Source of the DNA: Casp-actino8 sp001510335
Lineage (GTDB): Bacteria > Actinomycetota > Acidimicrobiia > Acidimicrobiales > Ilumatobacteraceae
Assembly: GCA_027729635.1 (NCBI GenBank)
Contig: JAQCEM010000010.1
Location: 4,009-68,008, forward strand
Direction of reading: 5' to 3'
Length of the DNA: 64,000 nucleotides
The position numbers and the translations under genes were made by a program. The notes below the pieces were generated by a model that searched no databases, was not told the DNA's origin, and saw only the letters and a list, made by a program, of their open reading frames with translations. This document shows, in pieces, positions 17,339 through 25,240 of this stretch. Within the stretch, counting starts at the first letter, position 1, and the number at the start of each line of letters is the position of its first letter.

Positions 17339-18304
17339 ATGAAACTGTTTGTAACTGGAGCCGCCGGATTTATTGGTTCAAACTATGTGCGTTGGCTGTT
17401 GGCAAATAGTGACGACACCGTCACTATTTACGACAAGCTCACGTACGCCGGCAACATGGAAAGCATCAATGACCTCATTGATGACAAGCGTTGCAAGTTT
17501 GTGCAAGGCGATATTTGTGATGCCGATGCAGTTCTGGCGGCGATGAAGGGTCACGAAGGTGTCGTGCACTTTGCTGCCGAAAGCCATGTTGATCGCTCCA
17601 TTGTTGACCCATACGCGTTTGTGCGCACGAACGCTTATGGAACCAACGTGATGTGCGATGTCGCCCGCCAAGTTGAAGTGCAGCGCTTTTTGCACATTTC
17701 AACCGACGAGGTGTACGGGAGTATCGATGAAGGTTCATTTTCTGAAACCGATATTTTGTGCCCACGTTCGCCGTATTCGGCCTCGAAAGCATCAAGTGAT
17801 TTGATTGCATTGTCCTACGTGACGACCCACGGATTGCCAGTAGTGGTGACTCGTTGCTCAAACAACTTTGGCCCATACCAGTTTCCTGAAAAGTTGATTC
17901 CGTTGTTCACCACTAACTTGCTTGATGGCAAGAAAGTTCCGTTGTACGGCGATGGTGGCAACGTGCGCGACTGGATTCATGTCGAGGACCACAACATTGC
18001 TGCTCATCTAGTGCTGCAAAAAGGCGAAGTTGGTCAGGTGTACAACATCGGTGCGCATAACGAAATCACGAATCGCGACATCACCTATCGCTTGCTCGAG
18101 TTGTGTGGACGTGATGAAAGTTCAATCACGCCAGTTGCCGACCGACTTGGACATGATCGTCGTTACTCGGTGTACATTGACAAGGTGTCAGCGCTCGGTT
18201 GGAAACTCAGCCGCACGTTTGAAGACTCGCTCGCCGAAACTGTCGAGTGGTATCGCAACAACCGTGCCTGGTGGGAACCGCTTAAAGCCCGCGCTGGTCT
18301 GTGA
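17339..18304 (+). CDS. rmlB: dTDP-glucose 4,6-dehydratase
   Basis: Converts dTDP-glucose to dTDP-4-keto-6-deoxyglucose with bound NAD. This extended SDR has TGAAGFIGSNYVRW, the catalytic STDEVYGSI (Thr, Asp, Glu) and the YSASKASSD Tyr/Lys pair. At 321 residues it is typical. The start follows the rmlC stop by 1 base, so the two are translationally coupled. Confidence 0.95.
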   Translation: MKLFVTGAAGFIGSNYVRWLLANSDDTVTIYDKLTYAGNMESINDLIDDKRCKFVQGDICDADAVLAAMKGHEGVVHFAAESHVDRSIVDPYAFVRTNAYGTNVMCDVARQVEVQRFLHISTDEVYGSIDEGSFSETDILCPRSPYSASKASSDLIALSYVTTHGLPVVVTRCSNNFGPYQFPEKLIPLFTTNLLDGKKVPLYGDGGNVRDWIHVEDHNIAAHLVLQKGEVGQVYNIGAHNEITNRDITYRLLELCGRDESSITPVADRLGHDRRYSVYIDKVSALGWKLSRTFEDSLAETVEWYRNNRAWWEPLKARAGL

Positions 18305-18317
18305 TTAACTCGTAATT

Positions 18318-19166
18318 ATGAAAATTCTCGTTACTGGAGCTAATGGTCAACTCGGTCAAGACTTGATGCGAGTGATTACTGCCGCTGGTGACGAAGCAGT
18401 CGGAATCGATATCGACACCGTTGACATCACCAGTCGTGAGGCCGTTCACGAAGCACTAGCAACGATTTATCCAGACGCAGTCATTAACTGCGCTGCATTC
18501 ACGGCGGTTGATGCGTGTGAAGACAATGCCGATACCGCAATGTTGGTCAACGGAACCGCAGTGCGTTGGGTGACCGAGGCCAGTGATGCAGTTGGCGCAC
18601 ACCTGGTGCATATCAGTACTGACTATGTTTTCGACGGTACAAAAATCGGGCCGTATGTTGAAACCGACACTCCCAATCCGCAAAGTGTGTATGGCCGAAC
18701 CAAGTTGGCGGGCGAACACGAGGCACTGGTCAATGGATCGGGTGTTGCAGTCGTTCGAACATCGTGGGTGTGTGGTTTTTATGGCAACAACATGGTCAAG
18801 ACGGTGCACAAGTTGGCGAAAGAACGTGATTCGTTGTCGTTTGTGAGCGACCAGATTGGCCATCCCACGTTTACATCTGATCTTGCGCCGTTGTTGCATC
18901 GTCTTGCTGTTGATCGCCGTGACGGAATTTTCCACGGAACGAATCAGGGTGCGGTGAGTTGGTACGAATTCGTAAAAGAGATTGTGCGTCTGATGGGTAA
19001 AGATCCGGGCATGGTGCATCCGATCACCACTGCCGAGTTGCAGCCGCCGCGTCCGGCGCAACGTCCGGCGAACAGTGTGCTTGATAACAAAGCATTGCGT
19101 GATGCTGGTTACGCGCCAACTCGCGATTTCCGTGAGCCATTGGCCGAATTATTGCGACTTCTCTAA
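18318..19166 (+). CDS. rmlD: dTDP-4-dehydrorhamnose reductase
   Basis: Last step to dTDP-L-rhamnose, NAD(P)H dependent. The 282-residue SDR has TGANGQLGQDLMRV, HISTDYVFDG and YGRTKLAGE (Tyr/Lys pair). It ends the rmlA-C-B-D operon, so the whole pathway from glucose-1-phosphate is present. A GC-rich hairpin follows at 19184. Confidence 0.95.
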   Translation: MKILVTGANGQLGQDLMRVITAAGDEAVGIDIDTVDITSREAVHEALATIYPDAVINCAAFTAVDACEDNADTAMLVNGTAVRWVTEASDAVGAHLVHISTDYVFDGTKIGPYVETDTPNPQSVYGRTKLAGEHEALVNGSGVAVVRTSWVCGFYGNNMVKTVHKLAKERDSLSFVSDQIGHPTFTSDLAPLLHRLAVDRRDGIFHGTNQGAVSWYEFVKEIVRLMGKDPGMVHPITTAELQPPRPAQRPANSVLDNKALRDAGYAPTRDFREPLAELLRLL

Positions 19167-19183
19167 AAGATGGGAAAATAGAC

Positions 19184-19197
19184 CCCCGAAAACGGGG
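19184..19197. terminator. Hairpin terminator between rmlD and the MOSC gene
   Basis: CCCCG and CGGGG pair around an AAAA loop, followed by TGTTT on the plus strand and, reading the other way, by a short T-rich stretch (TCTATTTT). It lies between convergent genes, so it may stop both. Confidence 0.55.
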
Positions 19198-19216
19198 TGT
19201 TTGCGCGCCCAATAGG

Positions 19217-19951
19217 TTAAGGCTCGAAGGTGATGGGGTCGCCGGGGGAGACGTTGCCACGTTCAACCACGGTTGCGTACACACGACAACTTGCGGTCTT
19301 GTTTTCAAGATCGCGGTCGTGGTGAATGCGATTGAAATCTCGATCAACGAACAAATCGGCCAACTGTTTGCAGGGCACGGCATACGACGAAATATCGCAT
19401 AACACCTCACCAATTCGCAGGCGAGTTCCGGGTCGTACGTCGCTCCAGTTGAGTCCACTGACTGTGAGATTCTCACCAGCTGAACCCGGAACAACATGAT
19501 GTCCCTCTGAGCGCAACGTTTTCATCACTTCAGCGGACCACAGGGACAGTGCCTGAAAGGGACGACCGTGATGTTTGCGGGTGGCTTGACGATCACCGTC
19601 AACGCCTTTCCAGCCGATGTATGCATGGTCAATGGATTTCTTAGGAACTCCACCTTGTGACGAGTTGAGTTGTACGAGAGTTCCTATTTGTGGTGATGGG
19701 ATGTGGCCCAGTGCTCTGAGGGTTGGTGTTGCACCAGAAAGTGCTGCCCACACGGTTGGCAGTACCGACGTGATCTCTGAATCGGTCAATTGGTCAATGG
19801 TCGTACCTTCAAGAAGTTGATTCACGTACGCCAGCAGATGATCAATGGCTCCGCTGCGTCCCTCGGACATTTGCGCCAATATCTTCGGCGCAGCCAGCAG
19901 AGTATTTCTGGCATCTTCACGCGTGAATTCATACGGACCAACGATGAACAT
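19217..19951 (-). CDS. MOSC domain protein
   Basis: In 244 residues, the C-terminal 150 form a MOSC domain of the YiiM type, with HHGRPFQALSLWSAEVM, GSAGENLTVSGLNW and the conserved Cys in YAVPCKQLADLF. MOSC domains carry sulfur or molybdenum-cofactor chemistry, often through this Cys (molybdenum cofactor sulfurases, 6-hydroxylaminopurine reduction). The N-terminal 95 residues, with no clear membrane segment, match nothing I recognise. The gene is divergent from selD, and their -10 hexamers overlap. Confidence 0.8.
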   Translation of the reverse strand: MFIVGPYEFTREDARNTLLAAPKILAQMSEGRSGAIDHLLAYVNQLLEGTTIDQLTDSEITSVLPTVWAALSGATPTLRALGHIPSPQIGTLVQLNSSQGGVPKKSIDHAYIGWKGVDGDRQATRKHHGRPFQALSLWSAEVMKTLRSEGHHVVPGSAGENLTVSGLNWSDVRPGTRLRIGEVLCDISSYAVPCKQLADLFVDRDFNRIHHDRDLENKTASCRVYATVVERGNVSPGDPITFEP

Positions 19952-19957
19952 CTTGAC

Positions 19958-19967
19958 ACTCTAGGCT
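19958..19967. promoter_or_regulatory. Overlapping divergent -10 hexamers of two leaderless genes
   Basis: On the plus strand TAGGCT (19962-19967) lies 6 bases before the selD ATG at 19974. On the minus strand TAGAGT (19963-19958) lies 6 bases before the MOSC ATG at 19951. The two hexamers share two bases, so RNA polymerase can open only one direction at a time. Confidence 0.65.
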
Positions 19968-19973
19968 CGCTCT

Positions 19974-21002
19974 ATGGCCGAAATAATGTTTGACGGAAAG
20001 CCTTTGCGATTGACCGAGTGGACCAGTTGTGGCGGTTGCGCCGCCAAGTGGGGCAAAGACTTACTTGCCGGCCTAGTGAACGAACTTCCAGCATCATTTG
20101 ATCCGTCACTTTTGATTGGACTTGCTCCCTTTGACGATGCGGCCGTGTACAAAGTCAGCGACGACATCGCGCTGGTGAGTACGACCGACTTTTTCCCGCC
20201 GCTTGTTGATGATCCATCTGACTTTGGGGCGATCGCTGCCGCCAATGCGTGCAGCGATGTGTATGCGATGGGTGGAAAAGTATTAATGGCGGTCAACGTG
20301 GCGGCTTTCCCCGAAAACTTTCCGCGCGAGGCGATCGTCGCGATTTTTGCTGCGGCTTCAGATGTGATGGCGCAAGCTGGCGGATCAGTTGCGGGCGGTC
20401 ACACCATTCGTAACCCTGAACCAATTTTCGGATTGGCGGTTCAAGGCATTGTGCATCCCGATCGCATCTTCACTAAAGGTGGAGCACGCGAAGGTGACGT
20501 ATTGCTTCTGTCGAAACCGCTCGGAACCGGTATCGCTCTCGCTGGTAGATCTGATTCTGACAAAGCAACTGCGATCGCTGGAATGCGTCAATTGAATCGT
20601 GATGCGAGTGAACGTTTGCAAGCAAGTGCTGGTGTTCATGCTGTCACCGACGTGACGGGATTTGCGCTTGCTGGTCACGGCTGGGAAATGGCCGAGCGAT
20701 CTGGATGCACGTTTGAAATCGATGCTGCGAAGTTACCCGTATACCCGGGTGTCCTTGAGGCTGCGCAGCGCGGAGTTCGAACTGGGGGAGATGCGCGTAA
20801 TCGCACTGCGGTCGGAACTCGCGTGACATTGGCCGAAGGTGTTGATGCTGCCTACGACATCGTGGTCTTTGACCCGCAGACATCTGGCGGATTGCTTGCG
20901 GCGGTTGAACCTGCAGCAGTTGCTGGTTTAACTGCATCGGGTTCACCATTTGTTGTGATCGGCAACGTTGTCGCTGGAACTCCAGGATTGCGGTTGGTCT
21001 GA
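19974..21002 (+). CDS. selD: Selenide, water dikinase (selenophosphate synthase)
   Basis: Makes selenophosphate from selenide and ATP, the selenium donor for selenocysteine and for selenouridine in tRNA. The 342-residue AIR-synthase-fold protein has an active-site loop TSCGGCAAKWG: Cys22 aligns with the reactive Cys and Lys25 with the essential Lys of the E. coli enzyme. The ATP/metal Asp residues in APFDDAAV and STTDFFPPLVDDP are present, as is GGHTIRNPEPIFGLAVQG. It uses Cys rather than selenocysteine at position 22. No selA, selB or tRNA-Sec gene is seen in the window. Confidence 0.92.
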   Translation: MAEIMFDGKPLRLTEWTSCGGCAAKWGKDLLAGLVNELPASFDPSLLIGLAPFDDAAVYKVSDDIALVSTTDFFPPLVDDPSDFGAIAAANACSDVYAMGGKVLMAVNVAAFPENFPREAIVAIFAAASDVMAQAGGSVAGGHTIRNPEPIFGLAVQGIVHPDRIFTKGGAREGDVLLLSKPLGTGIALAGRSDSDKATAIAGMRQLNRDASERLQASAGVHAVTDVTGFALAGHGWEMAERSGCTFEIDAAKLPVYPGVLEAAQRGVRTGGDARNRTAVGTRVTLAEGVDAAYDIVVFDPQTSGGLLAAVEPAAVAGLTASGSPFVVIGNVVAGTPGLRLV

Positions 21003-21685
21003 TGGCATCTCGGGTGTCGGCAAAAGTGCCGACTCGCGATTTAGAGCAGTCGCTTCACGATGATGGACATCGCATCATCGTCGGTGTTGACGAGGTGGGT
21101 AAGGGTGCGTGGGCTGGACCACTTGCCGTTGGAATGGCGATTCTTCCATTGACCGGTGATTTCGCAGGAGTGCGCGACTCAAAATCGATCACCGAAAAAT
21201 CGCGAGACGCCATGTTCGACACAGTCGCTTCATGGTGCACTTCATGGTCGGTTGGTTATGCGTCGCATGTTGAATGTGATGAATTAGGAATGGCCGATGC
21301 ACAACGCTTAGCAACGCAACGGGCTCTCGCACAACTTTCAGTTGTTCCTGATGCCGCAGTGGTCGATGGCAGTTGGGATTTTGTGACACCACTGATTCCG
21401 AAAGTTGTGATGCAGGTCAAAGGCGATACTTCAGTTCTGTCGATTGCTGCAGCATCGATTTTGGCCAAGGTGACACGTGATCGATTGATGCGAGAACTCG
21501 CGATTGATTACCCACTGTGGAGCCTTGACACCAATAAGGGGTATCCGTGTCACTGGCATCGCACGGCGTTGCAGGGCTACGGTCCATCGGCAATTCACCG
21601 CCGAAGCTGGGCTTTTATGGACAACTTCGTGCCGTGGTCCGGAACTCCGCGCATCGAGCGCAACGCTTCGCCGACTTTGTTTTAG
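21002..21685 (+). CDS. rnhB: Ribonuclease HII
   Basis: Removes ribonucleotides embedded in DNA. The 227-residue enzyme has the DEVGKG motif (VGVDEVGKGAWAGPLAVG; catalytic Asp and Glu), RDSKSITEK, and later conserved VDGSW and SIAAASILAKVTRD. The ATG overlaps the selD TGA (TGATG), so the genes are coupled. RNase HII and RNase HI are both encoded in this window. Confidence 0.93.
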   Translation: MASRVSAKVPTRDLEQSLHDDGHRIIVGVDEVGKGAWAGPLAVGMAILPLTGDFAGVRDSKSITEKSRDAMFDTVASWCTSWSVGYASHVECDELGMADAQRLATQRALAQLSVVPDAAVVDGSWDFVTPLIPKVVMQVKGDTSVLSIAAASILAKVTRDRLMRELAIDYPLWSLDTNKGYPCHWHRTALQGYGPSAIHRRSWAFMDNFVPWSGTPRIERNASPTLF

Positions 21686-21688
21686 TCT

Positions 21689-22930
21689 TTACTTCTTGAG
21701 GTCTTTGAAAGCACTCTTGCTGTCGATGCCCGGATCTTTGGGCATACCTAAAACTCGTTCGGCAACGATGTTGCGCATGACTTCGTCAGAGCCACCGGCG
21801 ATGCGACCGCCAGGTGTACCAAGAATCAATTGATTCCAGGCATACGTGCCCCATTCGCCACTGTCGGCAATGAGTTTTGGTCCGAGCACCATTGAAACGA
21901 AATCGCCGAGACGCATCATGTTGGCAGTGCCTGCCAGTTTGGCCATGCTCATTTCGGGTCCGGGCATTTGGCCCGACTTGATCTTGTCCATCGCTCGTTG
22001 GTTGTTGTAACCCGCGACTTTGTTGTGAATGATGATCTTGGCGAGTTCATCACGTACGACGGGATCTTTGTCGAGTTCATAAAACTTGACCATCTCGATA
22101 ACGCGCGTGAAAAATCCTCCGCCTCCACCACCGGCACCGATTGCGGCACGCTCGTTCATGAGGGTTGTGAGTGCCACATTCCAGCCATTGTTGACATCGC
22201 CGAGTCGATGATCGTCACGAACACGAACTTCGGTGAAGAACACTTCATTGAAACTTGCTCCACCAGTCATCTGGCGCAACGGGCGAATTTCTACACCTGG
22301 CGCATGCATGTCAACAATGAAGCCAGTGAGTCCTTTGTGCTTGGGCATATCGAAATCGGTACGAGCAATGATTTCGCCGATGTCGCTGTAGTGCGCTCCA
22401 CTCGTCCACACTTTTTGACCAGTGATGATCCATTCGTCGCCATCGCGTTCGGCTTTTGTGCTCAAGTTTGCGAGGTCACTACCAGCACCTGGTTCACTGA
22501 ACAACTGACATCCAACGATGTCGCCTCGATACATCTTGTGAACATATAGGTCACGAGCGATATCTGAACCATGGTCAATGATGGTGGGGGCCACCATGCC
22601 GAGTCCGATGGTGAAGCAACTCTGGCTCGGGATTTCGTACTTTGATTCAAGTGCGTCATAAGCCCGTGAGTAGGCAACGGGTAAGCCGCGGCCACCGAAT
22701 TGTTTTGGGCCAAAGATGTAACCAAAGCCTGCGTCAAACTTCTTGCGGCGCCACGCGCACGCTTCAGCGACATCGAGCTTTTCTGACTGGCGATCCTTTT
22801 CTTCGAACATCGTGACCTTGTCGGCCCCCTCGCCCCAGACGAATTTCTTTTCAGCCTCTTTGCGTGGGGCATTGGCCTCTAAAAATTCGAGGGCATCAGC
22901 CTGGAATTGCTCGAGAGTGGGTTGAGACAT
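21689..22930 (-). CDS. Acyl-CoA dehydrogenase
   Basis: FAD-dependent alpha,beta-dehydrogenase of an acyl-CoA, 413 residues. The FAD/substrate block CQLFSEPGAGSDLANLSTKAERDGDEWIITGQKVWTSG carries the usual features (split here: SEPGAGSDLA, WIITGQKVW), and the C-terminus has LGTPGGRIAGGSDEVMRNI. The family of large, divergent actinobacterial ACADs often acts on steroid, branched or aromatic side chains; the substrate cannot be read. An AGGAG site lies upstream. It is not next to the catabolic cluster at 47-64 kb and lacks that cluster's operator. Confidence 0.9.
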   Translation of the reverse strand: MSQPTLEQFQADALEFLEANAPRKEAEKKFVWGEGADKVTMFEEKDRQSEKLDVAEACAWRRKKFDAGFGYIFGPKQFGGRGLPVAYSRAYDALESKYEIPSQSCFTIGLGMVAPTIIDHGSDIARDLYVHKMYRGDIVGCQLFSEPGAGSDLANLSTKAERDGDEWIITGQKVWTSGAHYSDIGEIIARTDFDMPKHKGLTGFIVDMHAPGVEIRPLRQMTGGASFNEVFFTEVRVRDDHRLGDVNNGWNVALTTLMNERAAIGAGGGGGGFFTRVIEMVKFYELDKDPVVRDELAKIIIHNKVAGYNNQRAMDKIKSGQMPGPEMSMAKLAGTANMMRLGDFVSMVLGPKLIADSGEWGTYAWNQLILGTPGGRIAGGSDEVMRNIVAERVLGMPKDPGIDSKSAFKDLKK

Positions 22931-23006
22931 GTTCTGGTGCTCCTGTGTGACAAGTGAAATGGTTGACGAAAATAGAGACAGTGCTGTGACCGTACCGCCT
23001 CCGAAC

Positions 23007-23012
23007 TAAGGT
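23007..23012 (+). promoter_or_regulatory. -10 hexamer TAAGGT of a leaderless promoter (23019 gene)
   Basis: Six bases separate it from the ATG at 23019. Confidence 0.55.
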
Positions 23013-23018
23013 TGCCAT

Positions 23019-23474
23019 ATGGGTCAGCCTGTTGTCGTCGTTGAAAAGCAAAGTCGTCGCCCCGGAGTTGTCTGGTTTGAGGCCAATCGCAGTTTGTCGG
23101 GGATGGGTCACGAGAGTTTCTTGTCATCCGACACCAATGCGCACGCTGTTTCGTCAATCACCCCGTCGGCTGAATTAGCCCGTCGCCTCTTTTCCACCGG
23201 TCGTGTGACTGGTGTTCACGTGTATCAAAACATGATCACTGTCGATCTCGCAAAGGGTTTTGACTCTGAGGGTTTGCAGGACATTGTGCGCGATTTGTAT
23301 CAATATTGGAAGCCAGGCATGGTTCCGCCAGCATTTGAAGGCTTGGTGGCCGCTGAAGAAGCGCCGGCCGTAAGTAGTGCGCCTTCTGAAGGTGGAGCAG
23401 TGATTGACAGCCGTGTGCCAGCCCATCTGATTGAACGCAGCCGAGCGGCTCGCGCCCGGTTAACAGGCCAGTAA
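23019..23474 (+). CDS. Nfu/NifU N-terminal-domain-like protein
   Basis: A 151-residue soluble protein. Residues about 35-90 (SITPSAELARRLFSTGRVTG, VYQNMITVDLAKGFD) resemble the Nfu_N scaffold domain, in which a sequence around SPLA..LF.i.GV..Vf precedes a final helix. There is no CxxC, so it is not a classic iron-sulfur carrier. The C-terminal 45 residues are Ala/Pro-rich and then basic (ERSRAARARL). Function unknown; the family call is tentative. Confidence 0.55.
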   Translation: MGQPVVVVEKQSRRPGVVWFEANRSLSGMGHESFLSSDTNAHAVSSITPSAELARRLFSTGRVTGVHVYQNMITVDLAKGFDSEGLQDIVRDLYQYWKPGMVPPAFEGLVAAEEAPAVSSAPSEGGAVIDSRVPAHLIERSRAARARLTGQ

Positions 23475-23549
23475 CAGGTCGTGAATCAGTCCTGAATAGG
23501 GCCAGAAGTCCTTTTGGTGGGCGACTTATTTGTCATCGCACAATCTCTC

Positions 23550-23567
23550 ATGCACTGGGGGGTGCAT
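23550..23567. promoter_or_regulatory. Inverted repeat in the promoter of the cobalamin-binding regulator
   Basis: ATGCAC and GTGCAT are perfect arms around TGGGGG. The repeat ends one base before the -10 hexamer TAGCCT (23569-23574), between -10 and -35, which is the place for an autorepressor site. Confidence 0.45.
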
Positions 23568-23568
23568 T

Positions 23569-23574
23569 TAGCCT
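23569..23574 (+). promoter_or_regulatory. -10 hexamer TAGCCT of a leaderless promoter (23581 gene)
   Basis: Six bases separate it from the GTG at 23581; this decides the start over a TTG at 23575. Confidence 0.6.
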
Positions 23575-23580
23575 TTGCCT

Positions 23581-24426
23581 GTGGAGACAAATGTACTGAC
23601 GCTTGACGAGGTTAAAGAGGTCCTCGGCGTGAGTTACATGACGGTCTACCGCTACGTGAAGAGCCGCCGTTTAGAGGGTTACCAGGTTGGCGGAGTGTGG
23701 CACGTGTCGCAAGAAGCGCTGCGGCAGTTCCAAGAAGAAAAGAATCAGCCCAAGAAACGCACGTCCACCTCGGGCGATGCGCGTCGCACGACGAACTACG
23801 CCGAAGAACTTGAACGTTGTTTGACCGCCGGAGATTCAAGCGGATCATTAGAGGTGGTCAAGCGAGCCGTTGATGCCGGCGCTGATGTCGAGCGGGTGTA
23901 CCTCGAAGTTCTGTCTCCGGCCATGGCGTCAATTGGTGCATCGTGGGCGGCTGGCGAAATTGATATTGCGATTGAGCATCAGGCCAGCGCGATTGTGACT
24001 CGTTTGGTCGGTCAACTGAGTCCACGTCCACGTGGTCGTCGACGTGGCCAGGTGTTGATTGGTGGCCCAACTGGCGAGCGCCACGCATTGGCTTTGGCGA
24101 TGTTAGCTGACCTGTTGCGTCTGCAGGGATGGGAAGTACTCGACTTGGGCGGGGATACCCCGGCTGCATCGTTCGTTCATACCGCTAGCAAAATGACCGA
24201 CTTAGTGGCCGTGGGCGTGAGTCTGACATCAGTTGAGTCTGAAGCTTCAGCGGCGGCCACCTTGACCTCTTTGCGGGCGGCAATTGGCCCCGATGTGCCG
24301 GTGGTCTTAGGCGGAGGTGCGATTCGGGACGAGAAGCACGCTCGTGACCTGGGGGCCGACCATTTCGCGATGGGCGCTCGGGGTTTCATCGAGTTCCTCG
24401 ATCAGCGCAAGAAAAAATCCGCCTGA
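23581..24426 (+). CDS. Cobalamin-binding transcriptional regulator, CarH/LitR-like, with excisionase-type HTH
   Basis: A 281-residue protein numbered from the GTG chosen by the leaderless promoter. Residues 5-50 form an excisionase/MerR-like helix-turn-helix (LTLDEVKEVLGVSYMTVYRY, then a wing). A basic linker at 55-72 leads to a four-helix B12 cap domain and a Rossmann B12-binding domain. The cap has W122 and E132-H133 (SWAAGEIDIAIEHQAS), and the axial His is H168 in PTGERHALALAML. The spacing W-10-E-1-H-35-H is the same as in Thermus CarH (W131, E141, H142, H177, from memory). The residue after Trp is Ala, not the His that makes the light-state adduct. A B12-dependent, possibly light-sensing, regulator is inferred. 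imuA-imuB follows. Confidence 0.8.
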   Translation: METNVLTLDEVKEVLGVSYMTVYRYVKSRRLEGYQVGGVWHVSQEALRQFQEEKNQPKKRTSTSGDARRTTNYAEELERCLTAGDSSGSLEVVKRAVDAGADVERVYLEVLSPAMASIGASWAAGEIDIAIEHQASAIVTRLVGQLSPRPRGRRRGQVLIGGPTGERHALALAMLADLLRLQGWEVLDLGGDTPAASFVHTASKMTDLVAVGVSLTSVESEASAAATLTSLRAAIGPDVPVVLGGGAIRDEKHARDLGADHFAMGARGFIEFLDQRKKKSA

Positions 24427-24432
24427 AACTTA

Positions 24433-24446
24433 CGAACACCTGTTCG
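24433..24446. promoter_or_regulatory. LexA (SOS) box of imuA-imuB
   Basis: CGAAC-ACCT-GTTCG fits the actinobacterial LexA box (GAAC-N4-GTTC). It ends one base before the -10 hexamer TAGAGT (24448-24453), 7 bases before the imuA ATG. LexA binding here would block the promoter. The arrangement is the same at dnaE2 (29222-29235). Confidence 0.85.
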
Positions 24447-24460
24447 CTAGAGTCGGAGGC

Positions 24461-25237
24461 ATGTCGTCGGTTCGTGTCTCATCTCTCTCACCATCGCTGT
24501 CGGGTCCCCTGTCTGAAATGACGCTGTCTGAAATGACGCTGGCGCGCGAGCGCTTATTGCCTGTTCATCAAACTCTCGCTCCACTTTTTGGGCTGAACGC
24601 TGACGACCCCACTCCATTGGCATTGACTCGTGGGCACACCGTGGCGTGTGTGGGCTCGGCGGCAATGTCGTGTGCTTTGGCGGTTTTGGTAGCCCCGACC
24701 CGAGCGGGTTCGTGGGCCGGTGTTGTGGGTTTGCCGAGTTGTGGAGTGCAAGCCGCTGCTGATTTAGGTGTTGCACTTGAGCGAACGGTTTTTGTTGCCG
24801 ACCCAACGGGGGGTTCGCGAACCTCTGGACAACAAGGCGATGCAGCAGCGGCGTTATCGGCTCTGGTTGACGGAGTTGATGTGCTGTTACTCGGGCAACG
24901 CGTTGTGAGTTCATTATCGACATCGTTATTGCGCCGTTTGCAAACTCGAGTGCAATCGCGCGGCGGTGTTTTGGTTATTGTGAGTGAAGCAAAGTCTTTG
25001 GTGAGTTCATTGTCGGCTGATGTGCGACTTACTGCGACAACTCAACAATGGCAAGGTGTTGATTTGGGTTACGGTCATCTGCAACGACGTCAAGTGTTGT
25101 TGCAACTTGATGGTCGCCGAAGGGCTCGCACAACTGAACAACAGGTGTGGTTGCCCGATCATCAGGGGCAATTGAGTCCGGTTGAAAAAGCAGCAGAAAA
25201 CACGGGCGTGGTTATTCCGTTACGTCACGTTGGTTAA
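24461..25237 (+). CDS. imuA: ImuA-like protein of the mutasome (RecA-like accessory factor)
   Basis: Accessory protein of damage-induced translesion synthesis with ImuB and DnaE2. The 258 residues have a RecA-like layout (GHTVACVGSAAMSCALAVLV; AGVVGLPSCGVQAAADLGV) but no intact Walker A GxxxxGKT, as in mycobacterial ImuA'. The GGAGG before the ATG ends only one base away, too close to serve well, so leaderless reading from TAGAGT 7 bases upstream is more likely. The coding region near the start contains a 15-base tandem duplication (24509-24538), giving two copies of LSEMT. imuB starts 3 bases after the stop. Confidence 0.8.
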   Translation: MSSVRVSSLSPSLSGPLSEMTLSEMTLARERLLPVHQTLAPLFGLNADDPTPLALTRGHTVACVGSAAMSCALAVLVAPTRAGSWAGVVGLPSCGVQAAADLGVALERTVFVADPTGGSRTSGQQGDAAAALSALVDGVDVLLLGQRVVSSLSTSLLRRLQTRVQSRGGVLVIVSEAKSLVSSLSADVRLTATTQQWQGVDLGYGHLQRRQVLLQLDGRRRARTTEQQVWLPDHQGQLSPVEKAAENTGVVIPLRHVG

Positions 25238-25240
25238 TCG

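Noticed and set aside
21968..22549. A 193-codon open frame on the plus strand
   Set aside because: Antisense to a well-defined acyl-CoA dehydrogenase; no family signal or start signal.
23499..23512. GGGCC-N4-GTCCT, like a DosR box
   Set aside because: One arm mismatches the consensus, the site is single, and no dosR or redox genes are near. Probably chance.
24509..24538. 15-base tandem duplication in imuA as a possible alternative start region
   Set aside because: It is in frame, gives a harmless LSEMT duplication, and the upstream ATG has the SOS promoter at the right distance.
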